Shown here: one piece after another, positions 21,014-32,317 of the stretch | How the letters are laid out: each line of letters opens with the position of its first letter | Numbering within the stretch: position 1 is the stretch's first letter | Assembly: GCF_026343945.1 (NCBI RefSeq) | Contig: NZ_JAPKNJ010000002.1 | Location: forward strand, 496,001 to 560,000 | DNA: 64,000 bases | Direction of reading: 5' to 3' | Source: Kaistia algarum | Lineage (GTDB): Bacteria; Pseudomonadota; Alphaproteobacteria; Rhizobiales; Kaistiaceae | Notes under the pieces: model-generated | The model's input: only the letters and a program-made list of their open reading frames with translations | Told to the model about the DNA's origin: nothing | Database searches by the model: none | Translations under genes and position numbers: made by a program

Positions 21014-22309
21014 CTATTGCTGGAGCGCGACCTGATCGGCGCTGTCGCGATTATAGATATCGTTGCGGAAATACACGCCACCGTCCGACGTCGCCCAAGC
21101 CGTGATGTACTGGAGATAGACCGGCATTTCGGGTTTCAGATTGACGTCGACCTGTTCGCCGCTCTTGAAGATCTCATCGATCCGAGAGCGCGGAAATTCC
21201 GGATTGTCCCTAAGCAGCCAGCCGATGACCTGACGGATGTTCTGGACGCGGATGCAACCTGATGAATCGAAGCGCTGTTCGTTGCCGAAAATATCCTTGA
21301 GCGGGGTGTCATGCATATACACCTGCTCGTCATTGTGGAACGAGATGCGCACAGTTCCGAGCGAATTGAAATCGCCCGGATCCTGCCGGAACATGTAACC
21401 CTTGGTGGCCTGATCCGTGGTCCAGTCGATCGAGGTCGGCGGCACTTCGACGCCGGATGCGTCGTAGATCCGGATGTGCTTCTTGGTCAGGTAGTCCGGA
21501 CTCTTCTGCATCAGCGGGATCAGATCCTTGCGGATGATCGAGGCCGGCACCGTCCAATTCGGGTTGAAGCTGATGCGATAGATCTTCGAGGCCAGGATCG
21601 GCGTCTCGCGGTCGATCTTGCCGACCACGGCGGTATGGCGGGATACGACGCGGCCGCTTTCGACCACTTCGATCGAGGCCGCCGGAATGTTGACCATCAC
21701 GAAGCGGTCACCCAGCGGGCCGGACATCGACCGGATGCGCACCAGATTGGTCTGAAGCTGCGCGAGACGGAACGTTGCCGGCACGTTCATCATGCTGATC
21801 GTCGAGCCACCCGCTACACCGTCCGCCGGCAGGCCATGCCGCGCCTGGAACCGGCGCACAGAGGCATCGACATAGGAATCGAAGGTCTCGGAACTGGGAA
21901 CGCCGGGCGCAAGATCACCGCTTATGGCGAGGCGCTGGCGCAGCACCACGACATTGGGATCCTTCATACCGAGAGAGAGCTTCTTGTCCGGCGGGATCAC
22001 CGGCCAGCCGCCACGGGCGACGATGTCGGAATATTGCGCGATAGCCACCTCGATGGCCGCGGCGGTTGCAGGCGAGAGAATGGGTTCCGACGTACGAACG
22101 GAAGCGGCGCCGCTCGATGCGGCATCGAAACCGTCGGACCAGGAGCCCGACTTGCTTTGCAGCATCTGCATGACAGGATCGTCGCTACCGGCGGCAAAAG
22201 CCGCCGTCGAGGCAAAGGCGCTGGCCGCGACGCCGCCAAGCAGTGCACGGATCACGCCGCGCCGCGATATTCCGCGCTCAAGAGGAGAAGTCTGGTTCGA
22301 TCCGGTCAT
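21014..22309 (-). CDS. Murein L,D-transpeptidase (YkuD/YcbB type)
   Basis: A 431-residue exported peptidoglycan enzyme that forms 3-3 crosslinks or attaches proteins. The N-terminus carries a twin-arginine-like signal (SRRGVIRALLGGVAASAFA). A peptidoglycan-binding region follows (about 100-190, with VLRQRLAISGDL and VRRFQARHGLPADG). The YkuD domain (about 230-400) ends in the catalytic motif FDSSGCIRVQNI with the nucleophilic Cys and an upstream HDTP. I prefer the ATG at 22309; the frame opens at 22375. It adjoins an LdtR-like regulator, the arrangement known from Liberibacter and rhizobia, so LdtR control is likely. Confidence 0.93.
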   Translation of the reverse strand: MTGSNQTSPLERGISRRGVIRALLGGVAASAFASTAAFAAGSDDPVMQMLQSKSGSWSDGFDAASSGAASVRTSEPILSPATAAAIEVAIAQYSDIVARGGWPVIPPDKKLSLGMKDPNVVVLRQRLAISGDLAPGVPSSETFDSYVDASVRRFQARHGLPADGVAGGSTISMMNVPATFRLAQLQTNLVRIRSMSGPLGDRFVMVNIPAASIEVVESGRVVSRHTAVVGKIDRETPILASKIYRISFNPNWTVPASIIRKDLIPLMQKSPDYLTKKHIRIYDASGVEVPPTSIDWTTDQATKGYMFRQDPGDFNSLGTVRISFHNDEQVYMHDTPLKDIFGNEQRFDSSGCIRVQNIRQVIGWLLRDNPEFPRSRIDEIFKSGEQVDVNLKPEMPVYLQYITAWATSDGGVYFRNDIYNRDSADQVALQQ

Positions 22310-22681
22310 CGCGCTTCTGATCCGCACTTCTGTTGTTGCATCCGCAGGGGCAATCGCCCCAAGGGCCGCCATCATTTGCTAGTCACCGCGAAAACCCTGA
22401 ATGAAACCACTCCTCCCACGGCTTCATCGGCTCTCGAGATGAACGAATCGGCGGTCCGAACAAACATGGCCCCGCCTCGACACCACCACCGACCAGTGGC
22501 CATTGCACTATGGCGCTTTGATGTCCAGCCCCCGTTGAAGGGACGAACCGGGCGGCGACGAGACACCTTCCGGAATGGCCTTCACGCCAGCAAAAGACCG
22601 GGACCAAAAAGAAAAAGGCCCCGGCGGATTGCCGGAGCCCTGTGCGCATGTGGGGTGGGGTGGAGGTCGGTCAGGCCTGGA
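22310..22681. other. Non-coding stretch between the L,D-transpeptidase and ldtR genes
   Basis: About 370 bases with no credible gene. It holds the terminator of ldtR at its right end and presumably the L,D-transpeptidase promoter in the middle. I find no clear -35/-10 pair and no palindrome like those upstream of ldtR. If the transpeptidase starts at 22375, the first 66 bases are coding. Confidence 0.6.
22606..22639 (-). terminator. Rho-independent terminator of ldtR
   Basis: On the minus strand, GGCTCCGGC pairs with GCCGGGGCC (9 bp with one G-T pair) around a 5-base loop, followed by TTTTTCTTTTT. It lies about 45 bases after the ldtR stop. Confidence 0.9.
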
Positions 22682-23194
22682 TCAGAGCCGATAGAGGATC
22701 TGGTCGGTCCAGAAGCGCTCCAGGCGCTGGAGCGACTTGTTCAGGACCTGGAAATCATCCGCCGCGATGCCGCCGACCTGCTGGATCGACTTGATGTGGC
22801 GCTCATAAAGGCGGCTGACGATGTCCGCGATCTCCTGGCCCTTCGGCGTCAGGCTGACGCGCACCGAGCGACGGTCCATCCGGGAGCGCTGGTGATGGAT
22901 ATAGCCCATCTCGACCAGCTTCTTCAGATTGTAGGAGACGTTCGAGCCGAGATAATAGCCACGGGTCCGCAACTCACCCGCCGTCAATTCGGCGTCGCCG
23001 ATGTTGAACAGTAGCAGCGCCTGAACGCTGTTGACGTCGGACCGGCCCGAACGATCGAATTCGTCCTTGATTACATCGAGCAGCCGACGATGCAGTCTTT
23101 CGACCAGCGTCAGAGCTTCCATGTATAGTGGCTTCAAGTCCGGCGTCGTCTGCGGTTGATTGAGCGCATCCACTGCCCGCTTCGCGTTGATCAT
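22682..23194 (-). CDS. ldtR: LdtR-like MarR family regulator
   Basis: A 170-residue winged-helix regulator. The DNA-binding region (about 55-125) contains LLLFNIGDAELTAGELRTRG, a recognition helix in GSNVSYNLKKLVEMGYI and the wing RSRMDRRSVRVSLTPKG. The sequence and its position beside an L,D-transpeptidase gene match LdtR, known in Liberibacter asiaticus and rhizobia as a regulator of ldtP and osmotic-stress tolerance. The symbol rests on this similarity and synteny. It is transcribed alone, ends at a strong terminator, and has several palindromes upstream. Confidence 0.88.
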   Translation of the reverse strand: MINAKRAVDALNQPQTTPDLKPLYMEALTLVERLHRRLLDVIKDEFDRSGRSDVNSVQALLLFNIGDAELTAGELRTRGYYLGSNVSYNLKKLVEMGYIHHQRSRMDRRSVRVSLTPKGQEIADIVSRLYERHIKSIQQVGGIAADDFQVLNKSLQRLERFWTDQILYRL

Positions 23195-23260
23195 CTTTCA
23201 GGCCTCTCTGTTGCGTGGACGGTGTTCTTCCCGCCTCATGAGAACGGACCTTAGAGGGTT

Positions 23261-23324
23261 GATTTGAAAATCACCTTAAGCATCACGCTTAACGCGGACT
23301 TACCTCGCCTTTTCGAATTCGAAA
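23261..23324. promoter_or_regulatory. Cluster of palindromes upstream of ldtR
   Basis: Three inverted repeats lie 67-130 bases before the ldtR start: GATTT-ga-AAATC (23261-23272), TTAAGC-N5-GCTTAA (23276-23292) and the perfect 14-mer TTTCGAATTCGAAA (23311-23324). MarR dimers bind such sites, so autoregulation is plausible but untested. Confidence 0.45.
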
Positions 23325-23393
23325 CGAATCTTATCGTTAAAGAGTCGCTATGCGGGGAGCCGAAAAGCCGGGCGTATCGTCGAAAGCCAAGGC

Positions 23394-23816
23394 CTATCGC
23401 GCCTTGGCGTCGAAGCGCCGCTCCATGACGATGAGCGCTGCGAAGCCGGCGAGCGCGAGCACGTGGAACAGGACGATGATCAGGTCCAGCCCGAAGGTTT
23501 CGGCGAAGGCCGTATGCAGCGCGATCTCGAAAACCGCGGCGTAGATCCACAGCACGTTGCCCCACGAGACCCGCATCCAAAGTCCGACAGCCGCTACGAG
23601 ATCGACGACGGCGAGATGGATCGTGACGAACTGCCACTGCGTCGTCATCGTCTCGAAGTTCCAGCCCGGCTCCTGGAAGATACCGGCGATGTAGATCCAT
23701 TGCCGAAGGCCGAGCAGCATCAGGATTGCCGCGATGCCGCGCAGATAGATGGTAAGCGCCAGCGCATAGGGATTGTCGGGCTCGCTCGGAAGCTGGGTGA
23801 CGCCGCTATCGATCAT
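23394..23816 (-). CDS. DUF6163 family membrane protein
   Basis: A 140-residue protein with about four membrane helices (LALTIYLRGIAAILMLLGL, VTIHLAVVDLVAAVGLWM, VLWIYAAVFEIALHTAF and LIIVLFHVLALAGFAALIV). It matches a small alphaproteobacterial family of unknown function (DUF6163). No catalytic residues stand out. It overlaps the upstream 3-hydroxyisobutyryl-CoA hydrolase gene by 4 bases, so it is co-translated, although the functional link is not obvious. Confidence 0.8.
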   Translation of the reverse strand: MIDSGVTQLPSEPDNPYALALTIYLRGIAAILMLLGLRQWIYIAGIFQEPGWNFETMTTQWQFVTIHLAVVDLVAAVGLWMRVSWGNVLWIYAAVFEIALHTAFAETFGLDLIIVLFHVLALAGFAALIVMERRFDAKAR

Positions 23817-24871
23817 GTGAGTTCGAGATCTCCCTCGGGCGGGGCCAGGAAATGGGCTTCGACCGCACGCGGATCGACCTCGGCAAGCTTACCCGGACGC
23901 CAGCGCGGCTGGCGATCCTTGTCGACCAGGGCCGCCCGCACGCCCTCATAGAAGTCGTGCCCGGTCAGGATCTCGCTGGCGATGCGGTAGTCCAGGCGGA
24001 TGCAATCGTCAAATTCCAGCTCGCGCGCGGCGCGGATCTGGCGCAGCGCGATCCGAAGGCTCGTCGGCGACTTGGTGCGGATTTCGGCAGCGGTCCTCTC
24101 GGCGAACAGCGCATGCGGGCCCTCGACCGCATCAAGGCGAGAGAGGATGGTCTCGACGCTGCCATTGGCGAAGATCCGCCCGATCTCGGCCTCGACCCCG
24201 GCCAGTGCCTCGGCTTTCACGTCAGCTGGACGATAGGCCTGAAGTGCCGTATCCGGGTCGCCCGCATCGGCGATCGCCTCGACGATCGCGTCGAAATCGG
24301 CAGCCGGGGCGGCATGCGTCGCAATGCCGACATGAAGCGAATCGGCTCGCCCGAGCCGGGCGGCGGCAAGGCCGCAATAGAGCCCGATCTCGTTCGGCAG
24401 CCGTGCGAGGAAATAGGAGGAGCCCACATCCGGGAAGAAGCCGATCCCGGCCTCGGGCATCGAAAAGACCGCATTGTCCGCGAAGACGCGGTGCGAGCCA
24501 TGCACCGATACGCCCGCGCCGCCGCCCATCACATAGCCGTCGATCAAGGAGACATAGGGCTTCGGAAAATGCTTGATCGCGGCATTCAGGCGGTATTCGT
24601 CGCGGAAGAACTCAAGCGCGGGCGGCCCCTCGCGGCCGGCATCGTAGACACGGCGTATGTCGCCGCCGGCGCAGAAGGCCCGGCCGCGGCCACGAACGAC
24701 CACCGCCGCCACATCGTCATCGTCACGCCAAGTCGCGAGCCGCGCTTGAAAAGCCTGCACCATGGCGCTCGTCAGCGCGTTCAGCGCCGAAGGACGGTTC
24801 AGTGTCACGAGGCCGATCCTGCCGCGCCGCTCGAATTCGATTTCCGATTCGCTATCCATTCCCGTCTCCAT
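23813..24871 (-). CDS. 3-hydroxyisobutyryl-CoA hydrolase (crotonase fold)
   Basis: A 352-residue crotonase-family enzyme expected to hydrolyse 3-hydroxyisobutyryl-CoA in valine breakdown. Oxyanion-hole segments GRAFCAGGDIRRVYDAG and GYVMGGGAGVSVHG are present, followed by FSMPEAGIGFFPDVGSSYFL with the Glu and Asp characteristic of this hydrolase group. The extended C-terminus (HDFYEGVRAALVDKDRQPRW) and length separate it from simple enoyl-CoA hydratases. A general enoyl-CoA hydratase/isomerase role is the alternative. It is divergent from the CBS/CorC protein gene and coupled to DUF6163. Confidence 0.88.
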   Translation of the reverse strand: METGMDSESEIEFERRGRIGLVTLNRPSALNALTSAMVQAFQARLATWRDDDDVAAVVVRGRGRAFCAGGDIRRVYDAGREGPPALEFFRDEYRLNAAIKHFPKPYVSLIDGYVMGGGAGVSVHGSHRVFADNAVFSMPEAGIGFFPDVGSSYFLARLPNEIGLYCGLAAARLGRADSLHVGIATHAAPAADFDAIVEAIADAGDPDTALQAYRPADVKAEALAGVEAEIGRIFANGSVETILSRLDAVEGPHALFAERTAAEIRTKSPTSLRIALRQIRAARELEFDDCIRLDYRIASEILTGHDFYEGVRAALVDKDRQPRWRPGKLAEVDPRAVEAHFLAPPEGDLELT

Positions 24872-25111
24872 GGCGAGGCGATCCTAGAGGCTGTTGGCGA
24901 TCTTGGAAGGGGCCGGCGCTGCAGCAGTTGCGCGGACGGTACCATGCCCTCTGGCGGCGCAGCCGGGGGTTCGGTATCATGGCGCCATGTCCGCATATAC
25001 TCAGAATGTTTCTCCCGGCGCCGCCTCGTCGAGCGCGTCGCGCCTTACCATGCATCCGCCGCCGGTGAATTTCGCCGCGTTCGTGTGCTCTCTCGCCGCC
25101 CGGGGGGTAAA

Positions 25112-27507
<2,396 letters not shown>

Positions 27508-27535
27508 ACGGAGCAAGACCGGCCGGTAGGCGCAG

Positions 27536-28906
27536 ATGAGGTTCAGGCAGGCCGTCGCGGCGATCTGGCTCGCGGCCGCCTGCCTGCTTCTCTCCGCCTG
27601 CAGTTCCGTCGACAGGCAGCAAGCCGCCGTCTGCGTCGCCGTCGCGACGGCGATCGCTCCGCAGGGGCAGCCCATCGCCATCCGCTCCGTCGCGCCGCTC
27701 TCGGGCATCGACAACGCGGTACGGGTCATCTTCCTGCCCGACAAGGACGTCTACCCACTGTTTGCCGATTGCGTCTTCGGGGGCGGTCCGCTCGAGTCCG
27801 GCCGCGCCGAGGTCGTGGGCGTTCGCGGGCGGGACGGCGTTCTGACCGAGCGGGAGATCCTCGATTTGCATCGATGGTTCCTCGACCAGCCGGGAGCCAT
27901 CGCCGCCGCCATCGCCGAGACCGACTGGCAGGCGCCCTCCTTCGCCGTTCTCGACATTGCACCGCCGAAGGCTGTCGGCTTTGCCCTGCAGCAGGCGACC
28001 AACACGCTGAACGTCGCGGCCTTCTACGTCCCGCTCGCCCTCGCCTATGCCCTGATCTACGGACTGATCGGGCGCATCAACATGGCCTTTGGCGAGATCG
28101 CCATGATCGGCGCCTTTGGGGCCGTCTTCGGCATCGAGACAGCGATATTGGCGCGGCTGCCGGGAATCGGGATCGCCATCCTGCTGGCCTTCGCCGCCGC
28201 GATCTCGCTTGCCGCCCTTTGCGGGTGGCTCGTCGGCCGCCTCGTGGTGACGCCGCTCGCCGACGCCCCGCCAAGGCCCTTCATCGTGGCCACGGTCGGT
28301 CTCGCCCTTGTTCTGTCCGAGGGCGTCCGCATCGCGCAAGGCGCACGCGAAATCTGGCTTCAGCCGATGATGGAGACGCCGATCGTGCTCACCGGCGGCG
28401 ACTTCCCGGTCGTTGTGACGCAGATGCGGCTCACAATCGTTGCCGCCACGTTGATCATCCTGCCGCTGATCCTCTGGTTCATGCGCCGTTCCAGCTTCGG
28501 CAAGGCCTGGCGTGCGGTCGCCGATGACCGCCTGATGGCGCGGCTTTCCGGCATCGATCCACTCGCCGTCACTGCCGCGACCTTCGTGCTCGCCTCGGCG
28601 CTGGCCGCCGGCGGCGGCACCGTGATCGCCCTCTCCTATGGCGGCACGTCCTATTCGATCGGCTTCCTGATCGGCCTCAAGGCACTTTTCGCCAGCCTCA
28701 TCGGCGGCGCGGGCTCGCTTATGGGCGCCGTCCTGGGCGGCTTCCTCATCGCGCTGCTGGAGACCGGTTGGTCGGCCTATTTCGGAAGCTCGGACCGCGA
28801 TATCGTGGTGCTGGTCGTGATCACGCTGCTCTTCGTCCTGAGGCCGAACGGACTTCTGGGTCGCGGCCACGCCCTTGAGGAAGGCCGCATCCCGCGCCTT
28901 TCCTAA
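27536..28906 (+). CDS. LivH-type ABC permease with a lipoprotein-like N-terminal extension
   Basis: A 456-residue protein. Residues 1-22 form a signal peptide with a lipobox (LLLSAC, Cys22). Residues about 23-150 are a soluble, presumably periplasmic region of unknown function. From about 155 onward comes a branched-chain amino-acid/urea type permease (TLNVAAFYVPLALAYALIYG, RINMAFGEIAMIGAFGAVFG, GLKALFASLIGGAGSLMGA). The gene lies between hemB and threonine ammonia-lyase with no ATPase, second permease or binding protein beside it, so its partners must be elsewhere. Processing at the lipobox would make the N-terminus periplasmic. Confidence 0.82.
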   Translation: MRFRQAVAAIWLAAACLLLSACSSVDRQQAAVCVAVATAIAPQGQPIAIRSVAPLSGIDNAVRVIFLPDKDVYPLFADCVFGGGPLESGRAEVVGVRGRDGVLTEREILDLHRWFLDQPGAIAAAIAETDWQAPSFAVLDIAPPKAVGFALQQATNTLNVAAFYVPLALAYALIYGLIGRINMAFGEIAMIGAFGAVFGIETAILARLPGIGIAILLAFAAAISLAALCGWLVGRLVVTPLADAPPRPFIVATVGLALVLSEGVRIAQGAREIWLQPMMETPIVLTGGDFPVVVTQMRLTIVAATLIILPLILWFMRRSSFGKAWRAVADDRLMARLSGIDPLAVTAATFVLASALAAGGGTVIALSYGGTSYSIGFLIGLKALFASLIGGAGSLMGAVLGGFLIALLETGWSAYFGSSDRDIVVLVVITLLFVLRPNGLLGRGHALEEGRIPRLS

Positions 28907-28922
28907 GCCGAGCGAGCCGAGC

Positions 28923-30158
28923 ATGGACGCTGTCTTGCCACCGATCCCAACCCTCGACGACATCCGCGCCGCAGCGCGGCAGATCGAGGGCGAAGTGCTT
29001 CGCACGCCGATCCTGCCGGCGCCGCGCCTGTCGCGCCTGACCGAGGCGAACATCGCGGTCAAATATGAAAATCTGCAGGTCACCTCCTCGTTCAAGGAGC
29101 GCGGCGCCCTGGTGAAGCTGCTATCGCTCAGCGAGGCGGAACGGCGGGCTGGCGTCGTCGCCATGTCGGCCGGCAATCACGCCCAGGCCGTCGCCTATCA
29201 CGCCGCGCGGCTTGGTATTCCGTCGACGATCGTGATGCCGAAGACGACGCCCTTCGTGAAGATCGAGGCGACGCGCGCCTTCGGCGCCAAGGTCATTGTC
29301 GAGGGCGAGACGCTGGTCGAATGCCAACGGATCGCCGGCAATATCGCCGATACGACCGGTGCTGTCTGGGTTCATCCCTATGATGATCCGCATGTGATCC
29401 GTGGCCAGGGCACGATCGCGCTCGAAATGCTGGAAGACGGGCCGCCGCTCGACTGCCTGCTAGTGCCCATCGGCGGCGGCGGCCTGATCTCGGGCATGGC
29501 AATCGCCGCCCGGGCGCTGTCGCCGACGATCGAGATCATCGGCGTCGAGACCGAGCTATACCCATCGATGCGCGCCGCGCTCGACGGCACCGAGGCCCGC
29601 TGCGGCGGCAACACGCTCGCCGAAGGCATCGCGGTCAAGGATGTCGGCCGGCTGACGCTGGAGATCGTCCGCCGCCTTGTCGACGACGTCGTGCTTGTTC
29701 CGGAGAGCGCCATCGAGCGGGCGGTGAACGCCTATCTCACCTTGCAGAAGACGATGGCGGAGGGTGCCGGCGCTGCCGGCCTTGCCGCGATCCTGGCCGA
29801 TCCGCAGCGCTATGCCGGCAAGCGCGTCGGCCTCGTCCTGTGCGGCGGCAATATCGACCCGCGCCTTGCCGCCTCGATCATGGTGCGCGAACTCGCCCGT
29901 TCGGAACACATTGTCGGGGTCCGGATCGTGATCCCAGACCGCCCCGGGGTTCTCGGCGACATCGCGGCAACGATAGGCTCCTGCGGCGGAAACATCCTGG
30001 AAGTGATGCATCATCGCACGCTGCTGTCCGTGCCAGCCAAGGGCGCCAGCGTCGACGTCACTATCGAAACCCATGGTCATGACCATGCCCTGGAGATCAT
30101 CTTCGCGTTGGAAGCGAGAGGCTATGGCGTGCGGCGTCTCGACGGGCCGGAGGGGTGA
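28923..30158 (+). CDS. Threonine ammonia-lyase with ACT domain
   Basis: A 411-residue PLP enzyme that turns threonine into 2-oxobutanoate and ammonia. The PLP Lys lies in VTSSFKERGALVKL, the phosphate-binding loop is PIGGGGLISGMA, and residues about 330-411 form an ACT regulatory domain (GVRIVIPDRPGVLGDIAATI). It resembles the ilvA/tdcB group with a single ACT domain. I chose the ATG at 28923, 17 bases after the permease stop. With citramalate synthase at 46-47.6 kb the cell has two possible routes to 2-oxobutanoate for isoleucine. Confidence 0.92.
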   Translation: MDAVLPPIPTLDDIRAAARQIEGEVLRTPILPAPRLSRLTEANIAVKYENLQVTSSFKERGALVKLLSLSEAERRAGVVAMSAGNHAQAVAYHAARLGIPSTIVMPKTTPFVKIEATRAFGAKVIVEGETLVECQRIAGNIADTTGAVWVHPYDDPHVIRGQGTIALEMLEDGPPLDCLLVPIGGGGLISGMAIAARALSPTIEIIGVETELYPSMRAALDGTEARCGGNTLAEGIAVKDVGRLTLEIVRRLVDDVVLVPESAIERAVNAYLTLQKTMAEGAGAAGLAAILADPQRYAGKRVGLVLCGGNIDPRLAASIMVRELARSEHIVGVRIVIPDRPGVLGDIAATIGSCGGNILEVMHHRTLLSVPAKGASVDVTIETHGHDHALEIIFALEARGYGVRRLDGPEG

Positions 30159-30170
30159 AGGCGACGACGG

Positions 30171-32081
30171 CTAAAACGGCGTCGCAACGCCCGGCAGGCA
30201 GGCGCTCTTCAGAAACAACCAGACAGGCGCGCCCTGGATATCGCCAATCCGCTCGCCGGTCCAGGCGCTGTCGTGCTTGAGCCGATCGAGTGTCGCGGCG
30301 CCGAATGCGCTGCCCGGGAACCATGTATCGAGGCCTGGAACCGCTGGATCGGGGATGAGCACCAGATCGGCATTGGCCACGGCCTGACGGACTTCGTCAT
30401 CGCTGCGCGCGAGAAAGCTGATGCGGTAGTCGAGCGGCTTCCCGCGGGCGGCGAGCTCGAACAACACCGCCTCCGGCGTCACTGGCTCGGGATTGGTCGC
30501 CAACAGGATCGGCGTGCGCCCTGAACATGCACCGCCTACCGGCCGTTGCTCCGCGAATTCGGCGATGCGCTCGGAGACGCGCTGAAGCAACGGCGGCATG
30601 TCTTGGGCGTAATTCGGGAGCGGGGTGAAGCTCGAGGCGAGCGGCTGCGTCGCGAGAAGTACCAGCCCGACAATCGCCAGCGCCCCGCCAGGAACCCAGG
30701 CCGGCCTTAAGTAAGCGCGGGTCACGATGGCGATGCGTACCGTTGCCAGCGCTGCCGCCAGCAGGAACGGAAGATAGAACAGACTTCCCTGAAACGCCGT
30801 CTTCTCCGCCGAAAGCGCCATCGCCGCATAGAGAACGGCGAGCGTTCCGTAGAGGCTGTACGCGGCTGCGCGCTCCCTCGCCTCGGCACGAGTAAGCAGC
30901 AGGACATCCGCCGCGATCGCGACCAGACCGATCCATTTGAATGGACCAAGCGCCATACGGCCGCCCAGGCCGAACAGATGATAGCTCCAATGAAACTGCC
31001 AATCGCCATCCGTCCGCCAGACATCGGCATTGCCGACAAGCGCCTGATAGATATAGGCGATCGTCTGCGGGCCCCAGACGGCGGCGAAGGGCGCCAGCAG
31101 CACCAGGTAGGCGGCGACCGGCAGCAGGGCGCGACGCAGCAGCTGGAGAATCGGGACCTCGGCGGCCTGAGCCTGGAGAACTGTTGAGAGCAGGAACGCA
31201 ATCCCCAGGCCGGGGATGACCACCACCGCGCCGCTGGGCTTGACGATCGTCGCCGCCACCGCCAGCGCGGCGACACCGATCCGCGCCCAGCCGCCGGCCT
31301 TCAACAGATCGATTTGGCAGATCGCGGCGAGCGCCACGGCAAAGACGAGACCCGCCGCCATGTCGGGCCGGAACTCTGTGATCATCGCATGGCAGACTGG
31401 CGCGACGAGGAAGGTGGCAACGAAGAGCAGCCGCGCCGAAACGCTCGCCAGCGGCCGGCTGACAACCGCGAGCACCGCAACATAGGCAGCCAGGATCCAG
31501 CCATTGGCGATATAGGCGGACGATATCTCCTGTCCGAACAGCGCGAAGCCGAGCATGGCCGTCAGCGTGCTGACCGGCGCATGGGGCGGGCTGGCGAGAA
31601 CATTCGACCAGAAGTCGCCGAAGCTGTTCGCGAGATGGAAGTTGAGCCGCGAGATGCCGTCGAGCAGATAGCCGACATCGTCATAGCGCGGGATGGTCGC
31701 AAGCCTGGACTGGAGAAGGCTGAAGGCGAGGTTGCGTTCGAGCACGAAGGCGAACAGGACCACGAGGCCGAGGACCAGCGCGATCTCCCGAATGAAGTCC
31801 ATGCCCCAGAGCCGCGCCATCCAGGCGGGCATGGCGCGGTCGAACGACCGCAAACCATCCCCTGCGTCCTCGGCGCCGAATCCAGCAGCCAGATGAGGCT
31901 GGAAGCGGCGAGGGATGATGGTCGATCCATCGCGACGCTCCGCACCCACCTGTGAACGGCCAGACCAGAAAGGGCGTTCGGCGCGCGGACTGCGGACGGA
32001 ATTCGGGCTGGAATAGGAATAAGCCGATCCCATCCACGATACATCGATATCGTAGCTCATGACGTTTGCAGCGATGTCCAC
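30171..32081 (-). CDS. Integral-membrane glycosyltransferase-like protein (GT-C/ArnT-like)
   Basis: Up to 636 residues. From about residue 94 it has some ten membrane helices, beginning MDFIREIALVLGLVVLFAF. The first large loop carries Asp-Asp (PRYDDVGYLLDGISRLNF) and ASPPHAPVSTL, a pattern typical of lipid-linked-sugar (GT-C, PMT/ArnT-like) transferases. A globular C-terminal part follows. Donor and acceptor are unknown. The start is uncertain: the frame opens with GTG at 32081, with ATGs at 32060, 32033, 31832 and 31802, none with a good ribosome site. It converges with threonine ammonia-lyase. Confidence 0.7.
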   Translation of the reverse strand: MDIAANVMSYDIDVSWMGSAYSYSSPNSVRSPRAERPFWSGRSQVGAERRDGSTIIPRRFQPHLAAGFGAEDAGDGLRSFDRAMPAWMARLWGMDFIREIALVLGLVVLFAFVLERNLAFSLLQSRLATIPRYDDVGYLLDGISRLNFHLANSFGDFWSNVLASPPHAPVSTLTAMLGFALFGQEISSAYIANGWILAAYVAVLAVVSRPLASVSARLLFVATFLVAPVCHAMITEFRPDMAAGLVFAVALAAICQIDLLKAGGWARIGVAALAVAATIVKPSGAVVVIPGLGIAFLLSTVLQAQAAEVPILQLLRRALLPVAAYLVLLAPFAAVWGPQTIAYIYQALVGNADVWRTDGDWQFHWSYHLFGLGGRMALGPFKWIGLVAIAADVLLLTRAEARERAAAYSLYGTLAVLYAAMALSAEKTAFQGSLFYLPFLLAAALATVRIAIVTRAYLRPAWVPGGALAIVGLVLLATQPLASSFTPLPNYAQDMPPLLQRVSERIAEFAEQRPVGGACSGRTPILLATNPEPVTPEAVLFELAARGKPLDYRISFLARSDDEVRQAVANADLVLIPDPAVPGLDTWFPGSAFGAATLDRLKHDSAWTGERIGDIQGAPVWLFLKSACLPGVATPF

Positions 32082-32242
32082 TATGCGCGAATGAATACCT
32101 TATGAATCGCTCGAGAAACGCGCGAACATGAGCGATCTATTCTTCGATACACGAGGTTCCGAAGTCTATTTTCGTTCCGTTGCTTCGACGGTGGCGCAGC
32201 GGGGGAGTTCGTCCCGGCTGCCAACCGATGCCTCAACACTAA

Positions 32243-32259
32243 GTGGGAATATTTCCCAC
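32243..32259. promoter_or_regulatory. Inverted repeat GTGGGAA-TAT-TTCCCAC
   Basis: A 7-bp perfect inverted repeat with a 3-base spacer, about 100 bases before the RDD protein start. It is shaped like a repressor operator. The same GTGGG/CCCAC half-sites recur several times in the next 80 bases. Confidence 0.5.
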
Positions 32260-32287
32260 GTCAAGTGTGGATGGTTCTTCTCCCGCG

Positions 32288-32317
32288 ATTGTGGGTGCCC
32301 ACCTTGCGAGCCACAAT
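32288..32317. promoter_or_regulatory. Nested inverted repeats ATTGTGG...CCACAAT and GTGGG-TG-CCCAC
   Basis: Arms ATTGTGG (32288-32294) and CCACAAT (32311-32317) enclose an inner 5-bp palindrome GTGGG-TG-CCCAC (32291-32302). The copies TGTGGATGG at 32266 and 32331 flank this element. It is in the leader of the RDD gene and could be a regulator site or an mRNA fold. Confidence 0.4.

Noticed and set aside
21311..23014. A 567-residue plus-strand frame across the L,D-transpeptidase and ldtR genes
   Set aside because: It is antisense to two well-supported genes and crosses a strong terminator; the predicted protein has no recognisable domain.
22840..23340. CtrA-type TTAA-N7-TTAA site near ldtR
   Set aside because: The closest match is TTAA-N9-TTAA within the TTAAGC inverted repeat, so the spacing is wrong for a CtrA box.
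23852..25111. Upstream extension of the CorC-like gene to 854 residues
   Set aside because: The extra 420 residues are antisense to the 3-hydroxyisobutyryl-CoA hydrolase; the natural membrane-protein start is at 25112.
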